From Streptomyces sp. L-9-10 (GTDB lineage Bacteria; Actinomycetota; Actinomycetes; Streptomycetales; Streptomycetaceae): a stretch of DNA of 64,000 nucleotides. The DNA lies in assembly GCF_004151105.1 (NCBI RefSeq), contig NZ_PHRF01000035.1, positions 1-64,000 on the forward strand, given 5' to 3'. Positions 16,437-25,350 of this stretch are shown here, piece by piece. Every line of letters starts with the position of its first letter. Position 1 is the first letter of the stretch. The notes under the pieces are model-generated. The model did not search any database. It was given only the letters and a program-made list of their open reading frames with translations, and had not been told where the DNA came from. A program made the position numbers and the translations under genes.

Positions 16437-18575
16437 GTGGACACCACTGAGGAGTGCCAGAAGGCCGTGCGCGCCGTCCTGGACGCCGCGCTGGCCGAGG
16501 GACGCACGGCACTGACCGCGCCCGAGGGCAAGACCGTCACCGACGCGTACGCCATCCCCACCCCGGCGGAGGGGCTGGCCGAGTGCGCCGACGAGGCGGT
16601 GGCCCTCGCCGACCGGATCGGTTTCCCGGTCGCGCTGAAGATCGTCTCGCCGCAGATCACGCACAAGACGGAGGCGGGCGGCGTACGGACCGGTCTGCGC
16701 TCGACGGCGGAGGTACGCGGGGCGTTCACCGGGATCGTCTCCAACGCGCGGGCGTACGACCCGCAGGCGCGGATCCTCGGCGTACAGGTGCAGCAGATGG
16801 TTCCGTCCGGCACCGAAGTGCTCGTCGGGACGGTCACCGACCCGACCTTCGGTCCGATCGTGGCGTTCGGTCTCGGCGGCATCCTGGTGGAGGTCCTCAA
16901 GGACGTCACGTTCCGGCTCGCGCCGGCGTCCAGGGACGAGGCGCTGTCGATGCTCGACGGGATCCGCGCGGCGGAGATCCTGCGCGGGGTGCGCGGCGGC
17001 GCGGCCGTGGACCGGGACGCGCTCGCCGATCTGGTGGTCAGGGTGTCGCGGCTCGCGGCCGACTTCCCGGAGATCGCGGAGGTCGACCTCAACCCGGTGT
17101 TCGCCTCGGCGAGCGGGGTGATGGCGGCGGACGTGCGGATCCTGCTCGCGGACGAGGCACCGGTCAGGCGTCGTACGTACACCCGCGAGGAGATCCTCGT
17201 CTCGATGCGCCGGCTGATGAAGCCCGCCTCGGTGACGGTGATCGGGGCCTCGGGCGAGCCGGGCAAGATCGGCAACTCGGTCATGCGGAACCTGATCGAC
17301 GGGGGATTTACGGGAGAGATCCATCCGGTGAACCCCAAGGCCGATGACATACTCGGCCGTAAGGCATACAAGAGCGTGATGGACGTTCCGGGCCAGCCCG
17401 ATGTGGCGGTCTTCGCGATCCCCGCGGAGTCGGTGCCGGCGGCCCTGGAAGAGGCCGGCCGCCGGGGCATCCCGAACGCCGTCCTGATCCCCTCCGGCTT
17501 CGCCGAGACCGGCGAGCACGAACTCCAGGCGCGGATCGTGGCGATCGGCGAGGAGTACGGCGTACGGCTGCTGGGGCCGAACATCTACGGCTACTACTCC
17601 ACCTGGCACGATCTCTGCGCCACCTTCTGCACCCCGTACGACGTTCGCGGCGGCGTGGCGCTGACCTCACAGTCCGGCGGCATCGGGATGGCCATCCTCG
17701 GCTTCGCCAGGAGCACCAGGACGGGTGTCTCGGCGATCGTCGGCCTCGGCAACAAGTCGGACCTCGACGAGGACGATCTGCTGACCTGGTTCGGCGAGGA
17801 CCCGAACACCGAGTGTGTCGCCATGCACCTGGAGGACCTGAAGGACGGCCGGGCCTTCGTGGCGGCGGCGCGCGCGACCGTGCCGAAGAAGCCGGTCGTG
17901 GTCCTCAAGGCCGGGCGTACGGCGGCCGGTGCCAGGGCGGCGGGCTCGCACACCGGCGCGCTCGCCGGTGACGACGCCGTGTACGACGATGTGCTGCGGC
18001 AGGCGGGTGTCATCCGGGCGCCGGGCCTGAACGAGATGCTGGAGTACGCGCGGGCGCTGCCCGTGCTCCCCACTCCGCTGGGCGACAACGTCGTCATCAT
18101 CACCGGCGCGGGCGGCTCGGGCGTACTGCTCTCCGACGCCGTCGTCGACAACGGCATGCGGCTGATGGAGATCCCGCCGGATCTGGACAAGGCGTTCCGC
18201 GCGTACATCCCGCCCTTCGGCGCGGCGGGCAACCCGGTGGACATCACCGGGGGCGAGCCGCCGGCCACGTACGAGGCGACGATCAGGCTCGGCCTTCAGG
18301 ACCCGCGGATCCACGCGCTGGTGCTGGGCTACTGGCACACGATCGTCACCCCGCCGATGGCCTTCGCTGAACTAACGGCCCGGGTGGTCGCGGAGTTCCG
18401 GGCGAAGGGCGTCCACAAGCCGGTGGTGGCGTCCCTCGCGGGCGACATCGAGGTCGAGGAAGCGTGTCAGTACCTCTTCGAGCGCGGAGTGGTGGCCTAT
18501 CCGTACACCACCGAGAAGCCGGTCGCGGCGCTCGGCGCGAAGTACACCTGGGCACGGGCGGCGGGGCTGCTGTGA
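16437..18575 (+). CDS. NDP-forming acyl-CoA ligase (acetate--CoA ligase family)
   Basis: 712 aa from GTG 16437, two bases after the frc stop. The order is beta-type ATP-grasp first (residues about 1-240; VALKIVSPQITHKTEAGGV), then the CoA-binding/ligase alpha part (about 260-712; VTVIGASGEPGKIGNSV). The phosphohistidine is in GSHTGALAGDD. Such fused enzymes interconvert acid + CoA + ATP with acyl-CoA + ADP + Pi. Coupled to frc it could charge formate, acetate or oxalate with CoA, supplying the transferase. The exact acid is unknown. Confidence 0.87.
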   Translation: MDTTEECQKAVRAVLDAALAEGRTALTAPEGKTVTDAYAIPTPAEGLAECADEAVALADRIGFPVALKIVSPQITHKTEAGGVRTGLRSTAEVRGAFTGIVSNARAYDPQARILGVQVQQMVPSGTEVLVGTVTDPTFGPIVAFGLGGILVEVLKDVTFRLAPASRDEALSMLDGIRAAEILRGVRGGAAVDRDALADLVVRVSRLAADFPEIAEVDLNPVFASASGVMAADVRILLADEAPVRRRTYTREEILVSMRRLMKPASVTVIGASGEPGKIGNSVMRNLIDGGFTGEIHPVNPKADDILGRKAYKSVMDVPGQPDVAVFAIPAESVPAALEEAGRRGIPNAVLIPSGFAETGEHELQARIVAIGEEYGVRLLGPNIYGYYSTWHDLCATFCTPYDVRGGVALTSQSGGIGMAILGFARSTRTGVSAIVGLGNKSDLDEDDLLTWFGEDPNTECVAMHLEDLKDGRAFVAAARATVPKKPVVVLKAGRTAAGARAAGSHTGALAGDDAVYDDVLRQAGVIRAPGLNEMLEYARALPVLPTPLGDNVVIITGAGGSGVLLSDAVVDNGMRLMEIPPDLDKAFRAYIPPFGAAGNPVDITGGEPPATYEATIRLGLQDPRIHALVLGYWHTIVTPPMAFAELTARVVAEFRAKGVHKPVVASLAGDIEVEEACQYLFERGVVAYPYTTEKPVAALGAKYTWARAAGLL

Positions 18576-18686
18576 CCCACTCACCAGACTTCCACCGGCG
18601 GGTCCGCGGGTCGCACCCCGGACATCACACCGCCGTGTGGACCCGAGCGGCGGGGCAGTTGACCGCAGCTCACCCGAAATTAGTGA

Positions 18687-18706
18687 CGCATCGTCAGAAT
18701 GATGCG
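18687..18706. promoter_or_regulatory. Inverted repeat upstream of the first OFA carrier
   Basis: CGCATC (18687-18692) and GATGCG (18701-18706) are separated by 8 bp, within the 240-bp gap between the acyl-CoA ligase and the MFS gene. It is a possible operator; it does not match the ACTGTA motif found elsewhere in the region. Confidence 0.35.
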
Positions 18707-18815
18707 GAGTTAACCCCGTTGGGAGGAAGTCGATGACCTGACCAAGTCGGGTGGCGCGAAAGTTTGGACAGGGGGCGCTGGCCAGTTCTTTCGATGCAAG
18801 GGGTGTCTACACCGC

Positions 18816-20204
18816 ATGACAACCACTCAAGTCTCCAGCACTGTCGCCTTCAAGGAGGTGACGGACGGCAACGGCCGTGTGTACCGGATCGGCGAGACCG
18901 ACCGGAGCATCATGGGCCGTCCGCGATGGACGATGGTCCTCTTCCCGTGGATCGGGATGATGGGCATCAGTTCGTCGGAGTACGCGTTCACCTCGGCGGA
19001 GGACACTCTGCACGAGGCCCATCTATGGAGCAGCGGGCACATATTCTGGCTGATGGGCGTCTGGATATTCTTCCAGGCGGCCGTGGCCTTCCCCGCGGGG
19101 CAGCTCCGTGAGAGCGGCAAGCTGCCCGCCCGGTACGCCATGATGCTCGGCGCGCTGGGTACTCTCCTCGGCTATATCTCACTGGCCTACGCGCCGCATG
19201 TGATCGTGGCGTACATCGGCTTCGGCATGTTCAGCGGCATCGGCGCGGGTCTCGTCTATGCCACCTGTGTGAACATGGTCGGCAAGTGGTATCCGGAGCG
19301 CAAGGGAGGCAAGACCGGCCTCGTCAACGGCGGTTTCGCCTACGGCTCGGTGCCCTTCGTCTTCCTCTTCACCTCGTACATGGACCTGAGCAACTACCAG
19401 ACGGTGCTCGTGGCCGTCGGTGTCGTCTGCTGTGTCGTGGTCGCGGTCGCGGGCTGGTTCTTCAAGGACCCGCCGAAGTACTGGTGGCCCACCGGCGCCG
19501 ACCCGCTGAAGACGTCCGAGGACCCGAGGATCCGCCGCGCTCTGGAGAAGAACCCGCCTGCGGTGAAGCAGTACACACCGAGGGAAGCGGCACGTACACC
19601 CGTGCTGTGGATGATGTGGTTCTGCCTGCTCTGCACGGCCGGCATCAACATCTTCGGAATCGCGTTCCAGGTGCCCTTCGGCAAGGACATGGGGTTCGCG
19701 GGCGGGATCGTGGCCACCGCGATGTCGCTGAAGGCGATCGTGAACGGTACGGGACGCGGTGTCATCGGCTGGATCTCCGACCGGTACGGACGCCGTAACA
19801 CCCTGATCTTCGTCTGCCTGGTCCTGGGCAGCGCGCAGTTCGGAGTGCTCGTCTCCGGCTCCATGGGCAGTATGCCGTTCTTCCTCTTCTGCTCGATGGT
19901 CTCCGGCTTCGGCGGCGGCGCGATCTTCCCGCTGTTCGCGGCGATGACGGCGGACTACTTCGGGGAGAACAACAACGCTTCCAACTACGGAATGGTCTAC
20001 AGCTCCAAGCTCATCTCCGGACTGGTCGGATCCGGCATGGGAGCCGTCGTGGTGGCCGCCTGGGACTACGAGGGCGCGTTCATCATCGCCGGCAGTATCG
20101 GACTTCTCTCAGCGATCCTGGCCCTCTTCCTCAAGGCGCCAGGAAGGCCGGACAGCAAGAAAATCGAACCAAACCCGAACCCGATTGGCCGTGAAATCGC
20201 TTAA
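18816..20204 (+). CDS. OFA-family MFS transporter (oxalate/formate type)
   Basis: 462 aa with twelve predicted membrane segments and a 30-residue cytoplasmic N-terminus ending VYRIGETDRSIMGR. OFA hallmarks include the YATCVNMVGKWYPERKGGKTG loop (two thirds shown in spirit by GKWYPERKGGKTG) and the RGVIGWISDRYGRRNT motif in the second half. The OFA family includes the Oxalobacter OxlT oxalate:formate antiporter. Position downstream of frc and the ligase supports oxalate or formate transport. It is joined to the next carrier by a TAATG overlap. Confidence 0.85.
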   Translation: MTTTQVSSTVAFKEVTDGNGRVYRIGETDRSIMGRPRWTMVLFPWIGMMGISSSEYAFTSAEDTLHEAHLWSSGHIFWLMGVWIFFQAAVAFPAGQLRESGKLPARYAMMLGALGTLLGYISLAYAPHVIVAYIGFGMFSGIGAGLVYATCVNMVGKWYPERKGGKTGLVNGGFAYGSVPFVFLFTSYMDLSNYQTVLVAVGVVCCVVVAVAGWFFKDPPKYWWPTGADPLKTSEDPRIRRALEKNPPAVKQYTPREAARTPVLWMMWFCLLCTAGINIFGIAFQVPFGKDMGFAGGIVATAMSLKAIVNGTGRGVIGWISDRYGRRNTLIFVCLVLGSAQFGVLVSGSMGSMPFFLFCSMVSGFGGGAIFPLFAAMTADYFGENNNASNYGMVYSSKLISGLVGSGMGAVVVAAWDYEGAFIIAGSIGLLSAILALFLKAPGRPDSKKIEPNPNPIGREIA

Positions 20205-21604
20205 TGTCAGCAGAACCTCTTTCCGGTAGGTCCGCGTCGGCTACGGCCGGCGCGGGCTACCGCGAGATCACAGACGAACGTGGCCGTATCTACCGCATCG
20301 GCGAGACCGACCGACAGATACTGGGTCACTCCCGAAAGTTCATGGTGTACCTGCCATGGGCGGCCATGATGGCCATCAGCGTCTTCGAGTACGCCTTCGG
20401 TTCGGCCGAAAGCGTCCTCTCGGCGGCGCATGGCTGGTCCCAGAGCAACACCTTCTGGATCCTCAGTATCTGGGTGTTCTTCCAGGCGGGTGTCGCTTTC
20501 CCGGCAGGCTGGCTGCGGGAGAAGGGGATTCTGACAGCGCGCGCCGCCACGCTGATCGGCGCCGTTCTCTCCTTCGTGGGATTCCTCTCCATCTCACACT
20601 TCAACAACGTGTCGGCCGCGGTCCTCGGATTCGGACTGCTCGGCGGTGTCGGTTCCGGTCTCGTCTACGCCACCTGCATCAATATGGTGGGCAAGTGGTT
20701 CCCGGAACGTCGTGGTGGAAAGACGGGCTTCGTCAACGGCGGATTCGCCTATGGCGCGGTGCCCTTCATCTTCATCTTCAACTACGCGTTCAACATCGGT
20801 AACTACCGGACGGTGCTGGACCTGATCGGGGTCTACGTCCTGGTCATCGTCGCCGTCTGCGCCCTGTTCTTCCGGGATCCCCCCAAGAACTGGTGGCCGG
20901 CGGACATCGATCCGCTGAAGATCCCGGCGGGCAGCAAGAACGCGACGACCCTGGCCAAGAACCCTCCGGCGGCCAAGCAGTACCGGCCCATGGAGGCCAT
21001 CAGGACGGGCATGCTCCCGCTGATCTGGGTGCTGCTGGTGATCACCGCCGGTGTGTCCATCTTCGGTATCTCCTTCCAGGTGCCGTTCGCCAAGGACGTC
21101 GGGTTCGGACCGCTCGTCGCCGCCTCCTCGGCCGGTGTGCTGTCGGTCGTCAACGGCGTCGGGCGAGGAGTCGTCGGCTGGCTCTCCGATCTCTGGGGCC
21201 GCAAGAACACACTGATCTTCGTGATCACGGTGCTGGGGCTGTCGCAGTTCGGCGTCCTGTGGGCGGGCAGCACGAAGAACGAGATCCTGTTCCTGGTGTT
21301 CGCCTTCATCTCCGGCTTCGGCGGCGGAGCGTTCTTCCCGCTGTTCGCGGCGCTCACGCCGGACTACTTCGGGGAGAACTACAACGCCACCAACTACGGT
21401 CTCGCCTACAGCGGCAAACTGATCAGCGGGCTGTTCGGCGGCGGGCTCGGGGCGATGGCGGTCAACTCGTGGGGATACAACGGCGCGTACATCCTCGCCG
21501 GCGGACTCTCCCTCGTGGCGGCGGCCATGGCCATGCTGTTGCGGAACCCCGGACAACCGCGGGACGGGAGTGTTCCCCCCGTTCCGCAGCCTGCCGGGGG
21601 ATGA
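20204..21604 (+). CDS. Second OFA-family MFS transporter
   Basis: 466 aa and clearly a tandem paralogue of the preceding gene: the same YRIGETDRQILGHSRKFM entry, GKWFPERRGGKTGFVNGG, and GRGVVGWLSDLWGRKNT. Twelve membrane segments are expected. Its ATG shares a base with the upstream stop, so the two are translationally coupled. The pair could be two carriers of different specificity or a heteromer. It ends at a strong bidirectional terminator. Confidence 0.85.
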   Translation: MSAEPLSGRSASATAGAGYREITDERGRIYRIGETDRQILGHSRKFMVYLPWAAMMAISVFEYAFGSAESVLSAAHGWSQSNTFWILSIWVFFQAGVAFPAGWLREKGILTARAATLIGAVLSFVGFLSISHFNNVSAAVLGFGLLGGVGSGLVYATCINMVGKWFPERRGGKTGFVNGGFAYGAVPFIFIFNYAFNIGNYRTVLDLIGVYVLVIVAVCALFFRDPPKNWWPADIDPLKIPAGSKNATTLAKNPPAAKQYRPMEAIRTGMLPLIWVLLVITAGVSIFGISFQVPFAKDVGFGPLVAASSAGVLSVVNGVGRGVVGWLSDLWGRKNTLIFVITVLGLSQFGVLWAGSTKNEILFLVFAFISGFGGGAFFPLFAALTPDYFGENYNATNYGLAYSGKLISGLFGGGLGAMAVNSWGYNGAYILAGGLSLVAAAMAMLLRNPGQPRDGSVPPVPQPAGG

Positions 21605-21617
21605 CCCAGCACGGACG

Positions 21618-21662
21618 GGCGGCCCTCCCCACGGCTCATCACGAGCCGTGGGGAGGGCCGCC
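21618..21662. terminator. Bidirectional 20-bp-stem terminator
   Basis: A perfect 20-bp stem (21618-21637 with 21643-21662) and a 5-base loop, between the convergent OFA carrier and the Tat-exported isomerase gene. It can serve both strands. Confidence 0.85.
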
Positions 21663-21713
21663 TCCGTGTGGTCACACCGCCGTGCCGTCACACCGGCGGA
21701 CGTTCCCTGTGGA

Positions 21714-22763
21714 CTACCGGCGCTCGCGCAGCGAGTGCAGGTGCGCCGCCGACTTCTTGGCGAAGAGGATGGAGTCCACCGGCTGGTCGTGCTCCACCTG
21801 CCAGTGGTGGTCACGGCGGCCGCCGCGGGTCTTGTTCACCGCCGATATGAAGCGCGTGTAGTCGATGTCGCCGTCACCGACGTCCACCATCCGGTAGCCG
21901 TCGCGGGCGGCGATGTCCTCGATGCCGTCCTTCACATGGAAGAGCGGGTACCGGTGGGGCTGCTTGAGGACGTACCGCAGCGGGTCGAAGGGCGCGGGCT
22001 TGCCCTCGGGGGTCTTGCTGAAGCGGAACTGCCCGGCGAACGCCCAGTAGATGTCCATCTCCAGATAGACCAGGCTGGGGTCGGTCTCGGCCAGCAGGAC
22101 ATCGTAGAGCCGGACGTTGGGCTGGTCGGTGGCGAAGGAGAACTCCTCCGCGTGGTTGTGCTGGTAGAACTTCATGCCGCGCCGCTTGGCCGCGGCGCCA
22201 TAGGCGTTGAAGTCCGCGGCGGCCCGCTTCCAGGCGTCCACGGTCGATCCGTAGCGGAACGGGCCCGAGGCCGTGCCGACGTGGTCAAGGCCCAGTTCCT
22301 GGGCGTCGTCCAGGACCTGGGTGAGGTTCTGCGCGAAGCTGTAGGCGTTGGGGTTGTTGTCATCGTAGTAGTTGACATGGCTGCCGATGCCCTTGAGACC
22401 GTGGTCCCTGGCCAGCCGCTTGAGCTGGGGCAGGGTGATCGCGCCCGCGGACCCCTGGGTGTATCCGGCGTACTCGATCTCGTCGTAGCCGAAGCGCTCC
22501 AGCTCCTCGAAGACCTTGGCGAAGCCGATCGTGGAGACCTTGTCACGCAGTGAGTAGAGCTGGACACCGAGCCGGCCGGCGGGCAGCACGGGCTGGCCGT
22601 GTCCATGGCCGTGGCCGTTGCCGTGTCCCTTCCCGTGGGCGGCGGCGGGGGTCGCCGAGGCGCCGAGAACGGCGGCGGCGGTCGCACCCGCGGCGACGCC
22701 GAGCATATTGCGTCGGCTCAGCTTCTGGGCGAGCTCTGGGTCGGCTGACTTCTTGCGGCTCAT
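21714..22763 (-). CDS. Tat-exported TIM-barrel sugar isomerase/epimerase
   Basis: 349 aa, last gene of the ebo-type operon (16 bp after eboF). It has a twin-arginine signal (SRRNMLGVAAGATAAAVLG, about residues 17-35), cleavage likely after ATPAAA, and then a His/Gly repeat (HGKGHGNGHGHGHG) that could bind metal. The rest is an AP-endonuclease-2-type barrel: RLGVQLYSLRD, GYDEIEYAG, YQHNHAEEF, LEMDIYW, FHVKDG. Tat export means it folds with its metal inside before export and works outside. The substrate is unknown; keto-sugar or cyclitol isomerisation is typical. AGAAGGAG precedes the ATG. Confidence 0.87.
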   Translation of the reverse strand: MSRKKSADPELAQKLSRRNMLGVAAGATAAAVLGASATPAAAHGKGHGNGHGHGHGQPVLPAGRLGVQLYSLRDKVSTIGFAKVFEELERFGYDEIEYAGYTQGSAGAITLPQLKRLARDHGLKGIGSHVNYYDDNNPNAYSFAQNLTQVLDDAQELGLDHVGTASGPFRYGSTVDAWKRAAADFNAYGAAAKRRGMKFYQHNHAEEFSFATDQPNVRLYDVLLAETDPSLVYLEMDIYWAFAGQFRFSKTPEGKPAPFDPLRYVLKQPHRYPLFHVKDGIEDIAARDGYRMVDVGDGDIDYTRFISAVNKTRGGRRDHHWQVEHDQPVDSILFAKKSAAHLHSLRERR

Positions 22764-22779
22764 TGCGGAACTCCTTCTG

Positions 22780-24180
22780 TCAGTGCAGTCCGGCGAGCTG
22801 GAGGAGCAGGGATTTGACGTCGGTGGCCGCGACCCGGTCACCGACGGCGCGGGGGGTGGAGCACAGGATGAGCGGACCTTCCTCGTCGCTCCGCGGCAGC
22901 CGGCCGTGGCTGCCGCGGATGGGCGAGGCGTCCAGCGGGACGACCGCGAGGCGGTAGCGCATACCGAGCTTCTTGCGGGCGATCGCCTTGGCCGCCTTGA
23001 GGCGTACGTACGGGTCGAGGGGGTCCATGAACAACTCGACCGGGTCATAGCCCGGTTTGCGGTGGATCTCGACCAACTGGGCGAAGTCGGGGGCCCGTTC
23101 GTCGTCGAGCCAGTAGTAGTACGTGAACCAGGCGTCGGGTTCGGCGATGGCCACCAGCTCACCCGAGCGGGGGTGGTCCAGACCGTGCGCCTTCTTGCCC
23201 TCGTCGTCCAGGAGTTCGTCGATTCCGGGGAGATCTTTCAGGGCCTCGCGCGTGGCGTCAAGGTCCTCGGGGCGGCGAACGTAGACATGGGCGAGCTGAT
23301 GGTCCGAGACGGCGAACGCCCGGGAGGCCATCGGGTCGAGATACTCCATGCCGTCCTGCGTGTGCACCTCCAGCAGCCCGGCACGGCGCAGTGCCCGGTT
23401 GATGTCGACGGGCCGCGAGACACGGGTGATGCCGTACTCGGAGAGCGCGACGACCGTACGGCCCTCCGCCCTGGCGTCGTCCAGCAGCGGGGCCATGGCG
23501 GCGTCGAGATCCGTGGCGGCCCGGTGCGAGCGCGGGTCGTCGGGGCCGTAGCGCTGGAGGTCGTAGTCGAGATGCGGCAGATAGCAGAGGGCCAGATCGG
23601 GCCGCCGGGTGCGGACGATATGGCGGGTGGCGTCCACGATCCACTGCGAGGAGACGAGGTCGGCGCCGGGGCCCCAGAAGTGGAAGAGGGGGAACGTGCC
23701 GAGTTTCTCGGTGAGTTCGTCGTGCAGCGCCGGCGGACGGGTGTAGCAGTCGGGTTCCTTGCGGCCGTCCGCGTAGTAGACGGGGCGCGGTGTGACCGTG
23801 TAGTCGGTGTCCGCGCCCATCGCGTACCACCAGCAGATGTTGGCCACCGTATAGCCGGGGTGCGCGCGCCGGGCGGCGTCCCACAGCTTGTCGCCGGAGA
23901 CGAGGCCGTTGTGCTGGCGCCACAGCAGCACATCGCCCAGCTCGCGGAAGTACCAGCCGTTGCCGACGATGCCGTGCTCGGCGGGGAGCGTGCCGGTGAG
24001 GAAGGTGGACTGGGCGCTGCAGGTGACGGCGGGCAGCACCGTGGAGAGGGGGGCCTGCGAGCCTGCCGCCGCCAGCTTGCGCAGGTTCGGCATATGGGCG
24101 AGCAGCTGGGGCGTGAGCCCGACGACGTCGAGGACGAGCAGCGGGGTCGGGGCCGGGGTCCCGGCCGGGGTCTCGGTCAC
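22780..24180 (-). CDS. eboF: Alkaline-phosphatase-superfamily phosphodiesterase, EboF-like
   Basis: 466 aa, GTG start overlapping eboE by 4 bp. It has the nucleotide pyrophosphatase/phosphodiesterase fold: LLVLDVVGLTPQLL at the N-terminus, the nucleophile Thr in LPAVTCSAQSTFLTG, AEHGIVGNGWY, CYLPHLDYDLQRYGP, VALSEYGITRV. No signal peptide is visible, so it is cytoplasmic. NPP enzymes split phosphodiesters or pyrophosphates. In the ebo operon it is presumed to act on the metabolite being built or moved. The family assignment is firm; the role is not. Confidence 0.83.
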   Translation of the reverse strand: MTETPAGTPAPTPLLVLDVVGLTPQLLAHMPNLRKLAAAGSQAPLSTVLPAVTCSAQSTFLTGTLPAEHGIVGNGWYFRELGDVLLWRQHNGLVSGDKLWDAARRAHPGYTVANICWWYAMGADTDYTVTPRPVYYADGRKEPDCYTRPPALHDELTEKLGTFPLFHFWGPGADLVSSQWIVDATRHIVRTRRPDLALCYLPHLDYDLQRYGPDDPRSHRAATDLDAAMAPLLDDARAEGRTVVALSEYGITRVSRPVDINRALRRAGLLEVHTQDGMEYLDPMASRAFAVSDHQLAHVYVRRPEDLDATREALKDLPGIDELLDDEGKKAHGLDHPRSGELVAIAEPDAWFTYYYWLDDERAPDFAQLVEIHRKPGYDPVELFMDPLDPYVRLKAAKAIARKKLGMRYRLAVVPLDASPIRGSHGRLPRSDEEGPLILCSTPRAVGDRVAATDVKSLLLQLAGLH

Positions 24181-25346
24181 GGCAGCTCCTTCAGGCCGAG
24201 GTCGGTCAGCAGATCCCGGGCCAGGGTGAGTTCGGCGGCGATTCCGTCGGCGAGCTGTCCGCGTGAACGGGGACGCAGCTCCGGCGGGAGCGCCTGCCAG
24301 GTGTAGGTCTCGACCTCCAGATGGCGGGTACGCGGCTGCGCGACGCCGACGAGCCGGGCCAGGGTGTCCCGGAGCACCGGGAGCGTGGAGGTGAGCGGCG
24401 GGGCGGGTGGCGCGTGCAGGGGGACGTGGAAGTGCGCGCGCCAGGGGGCTCCGTCGGGCAGTACGTCCCCGGCCAGGGCCTCGTCCAGGTCGTCCGTGCC
24501 GCGCAGCCCGGCGGCGGTGCGGGTACGGGTCTGGTGCAGGAAGCGGGGCTCGGCGAAGGAGGCGAGCGCGTCCCGTACCTCCGGCAGATGCGGGTGCTCG
24601 GCGTGCAGGGCCGCGGAGAGCTGGGCCTTGGGGATGGGGATGTGCGCGGCCTCCAGCGCGCCGAGCGCGGCGCCCGGGTCCTCGAAGGAGGTGGCGAGAT
24701 GGCAGGTGTCGATACAGATGCCGATCCGGCCGCTGGCGATGTCGGTGAGCGGGCCGATCGCGTCGGCGGTGGTCTCGACGGTGCAGCCGGGCTCCGGTTC
24801 CAGCGCGATCCTGATGGACTTGCCGGTCAGCTCCTCCAGCGCGTCCAGCCGTTCGGCGAGCGTGGACAGCGCCTGGTGCGCGGTGCGGGCCGCGGCGGCG
24901 TCCCAGGGGGTGCGCCAGCCGAGCGGGAGCGTGGAGACGGAGCCCTCGGTGACATCGTCGGGCAGCAGTGCGGCCAGCAGCCGGGCCAGATCGCTGGTGT
25001 GGGCGAGCCGCTCGGGGTCGCGCCAGTCCGGCTTGTACACGCGGTACTTGACCTCTTCGGCGCCGAAGCCCTCGTACGGGAAGCCGTTGAGTGTGATGAC
25101 CTCGAGACCGCGCCGGTCCAGTTCGGCGCGGAGCCCGCGCAGCACCGCCGGGTCGTTGATCAGGGCCTGGGCGGCGTCCTTGGCGAGCCAGAGGCCGATG
25201 CCGAGGCGGTCCCGGCCGAGGCGCTTGCGCACGGGCTCGCAGTGGTCGCGGAGCTGGGCCAGTACGCCGTCGAGGGTCTCGGCGGGGTGGACATTGGTGC
25301 AGTACGAGAGGTGGACGGTGGAGCCGTCGGGGTGGCGGAAGCGCAT
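24177..25346 (-). CDS. eboE: Metabolite traffic protein EboE (TIM barrel)
   Basis: 389 aa. It has the distinctive EboE opening, HLSYCTNVHPAETLDGVLAQL, then GLWLAKDAAQAL, VITLNGFPYEGFG, YKPDWRDPERLAHT, IALEPEPGC and CIDTCHLATSFED, the metal-site segments of xylose-isomerase-like barrels. EboE is one of the conserved ebo proteins needed in cyanobacteria for getting the scytonemin monomer to the periplasm; its reaction is unknown. It lies 4 bp from the TatD-like gene and overlaps eboF, so translation is coupled. Confidence 0.85.
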   Translation of the reverse strand: MRFRHPDGSTVHLSYCTNVHPAETLDGVLAQLRDHCEPVRKRLGRDRLGIGLWLAKDAAQALINDPAVLRGLRAELDRRGLEVITLNGFPYEGFGAEEVKYRVYKPDWRDPERLAHTSDLARLLAALLPDDVTEGSVSTLPLGWRTPWDAAAARTAHQALSTLAERLDALEELTGKSIRIALEPEPGCTVETTADAIGPLTDIASGRIGICIDTCHLATSFEDPGAALGALEAAHIPIPKAQLSAALHAEHPHLPEVRDALASFAEPRFLHQTRTRTAAGLRGTDDLDEALAGDVLPDGAPWRAHFHVPLHAPPAPPLTSTLPVLRDTLARLVGVAQPRTRHLEVETYTWQALPPELRPRSRGQLADGIAAELTLARDLLTDLGLKELP

Positions 25347-25350
25347 GGGC

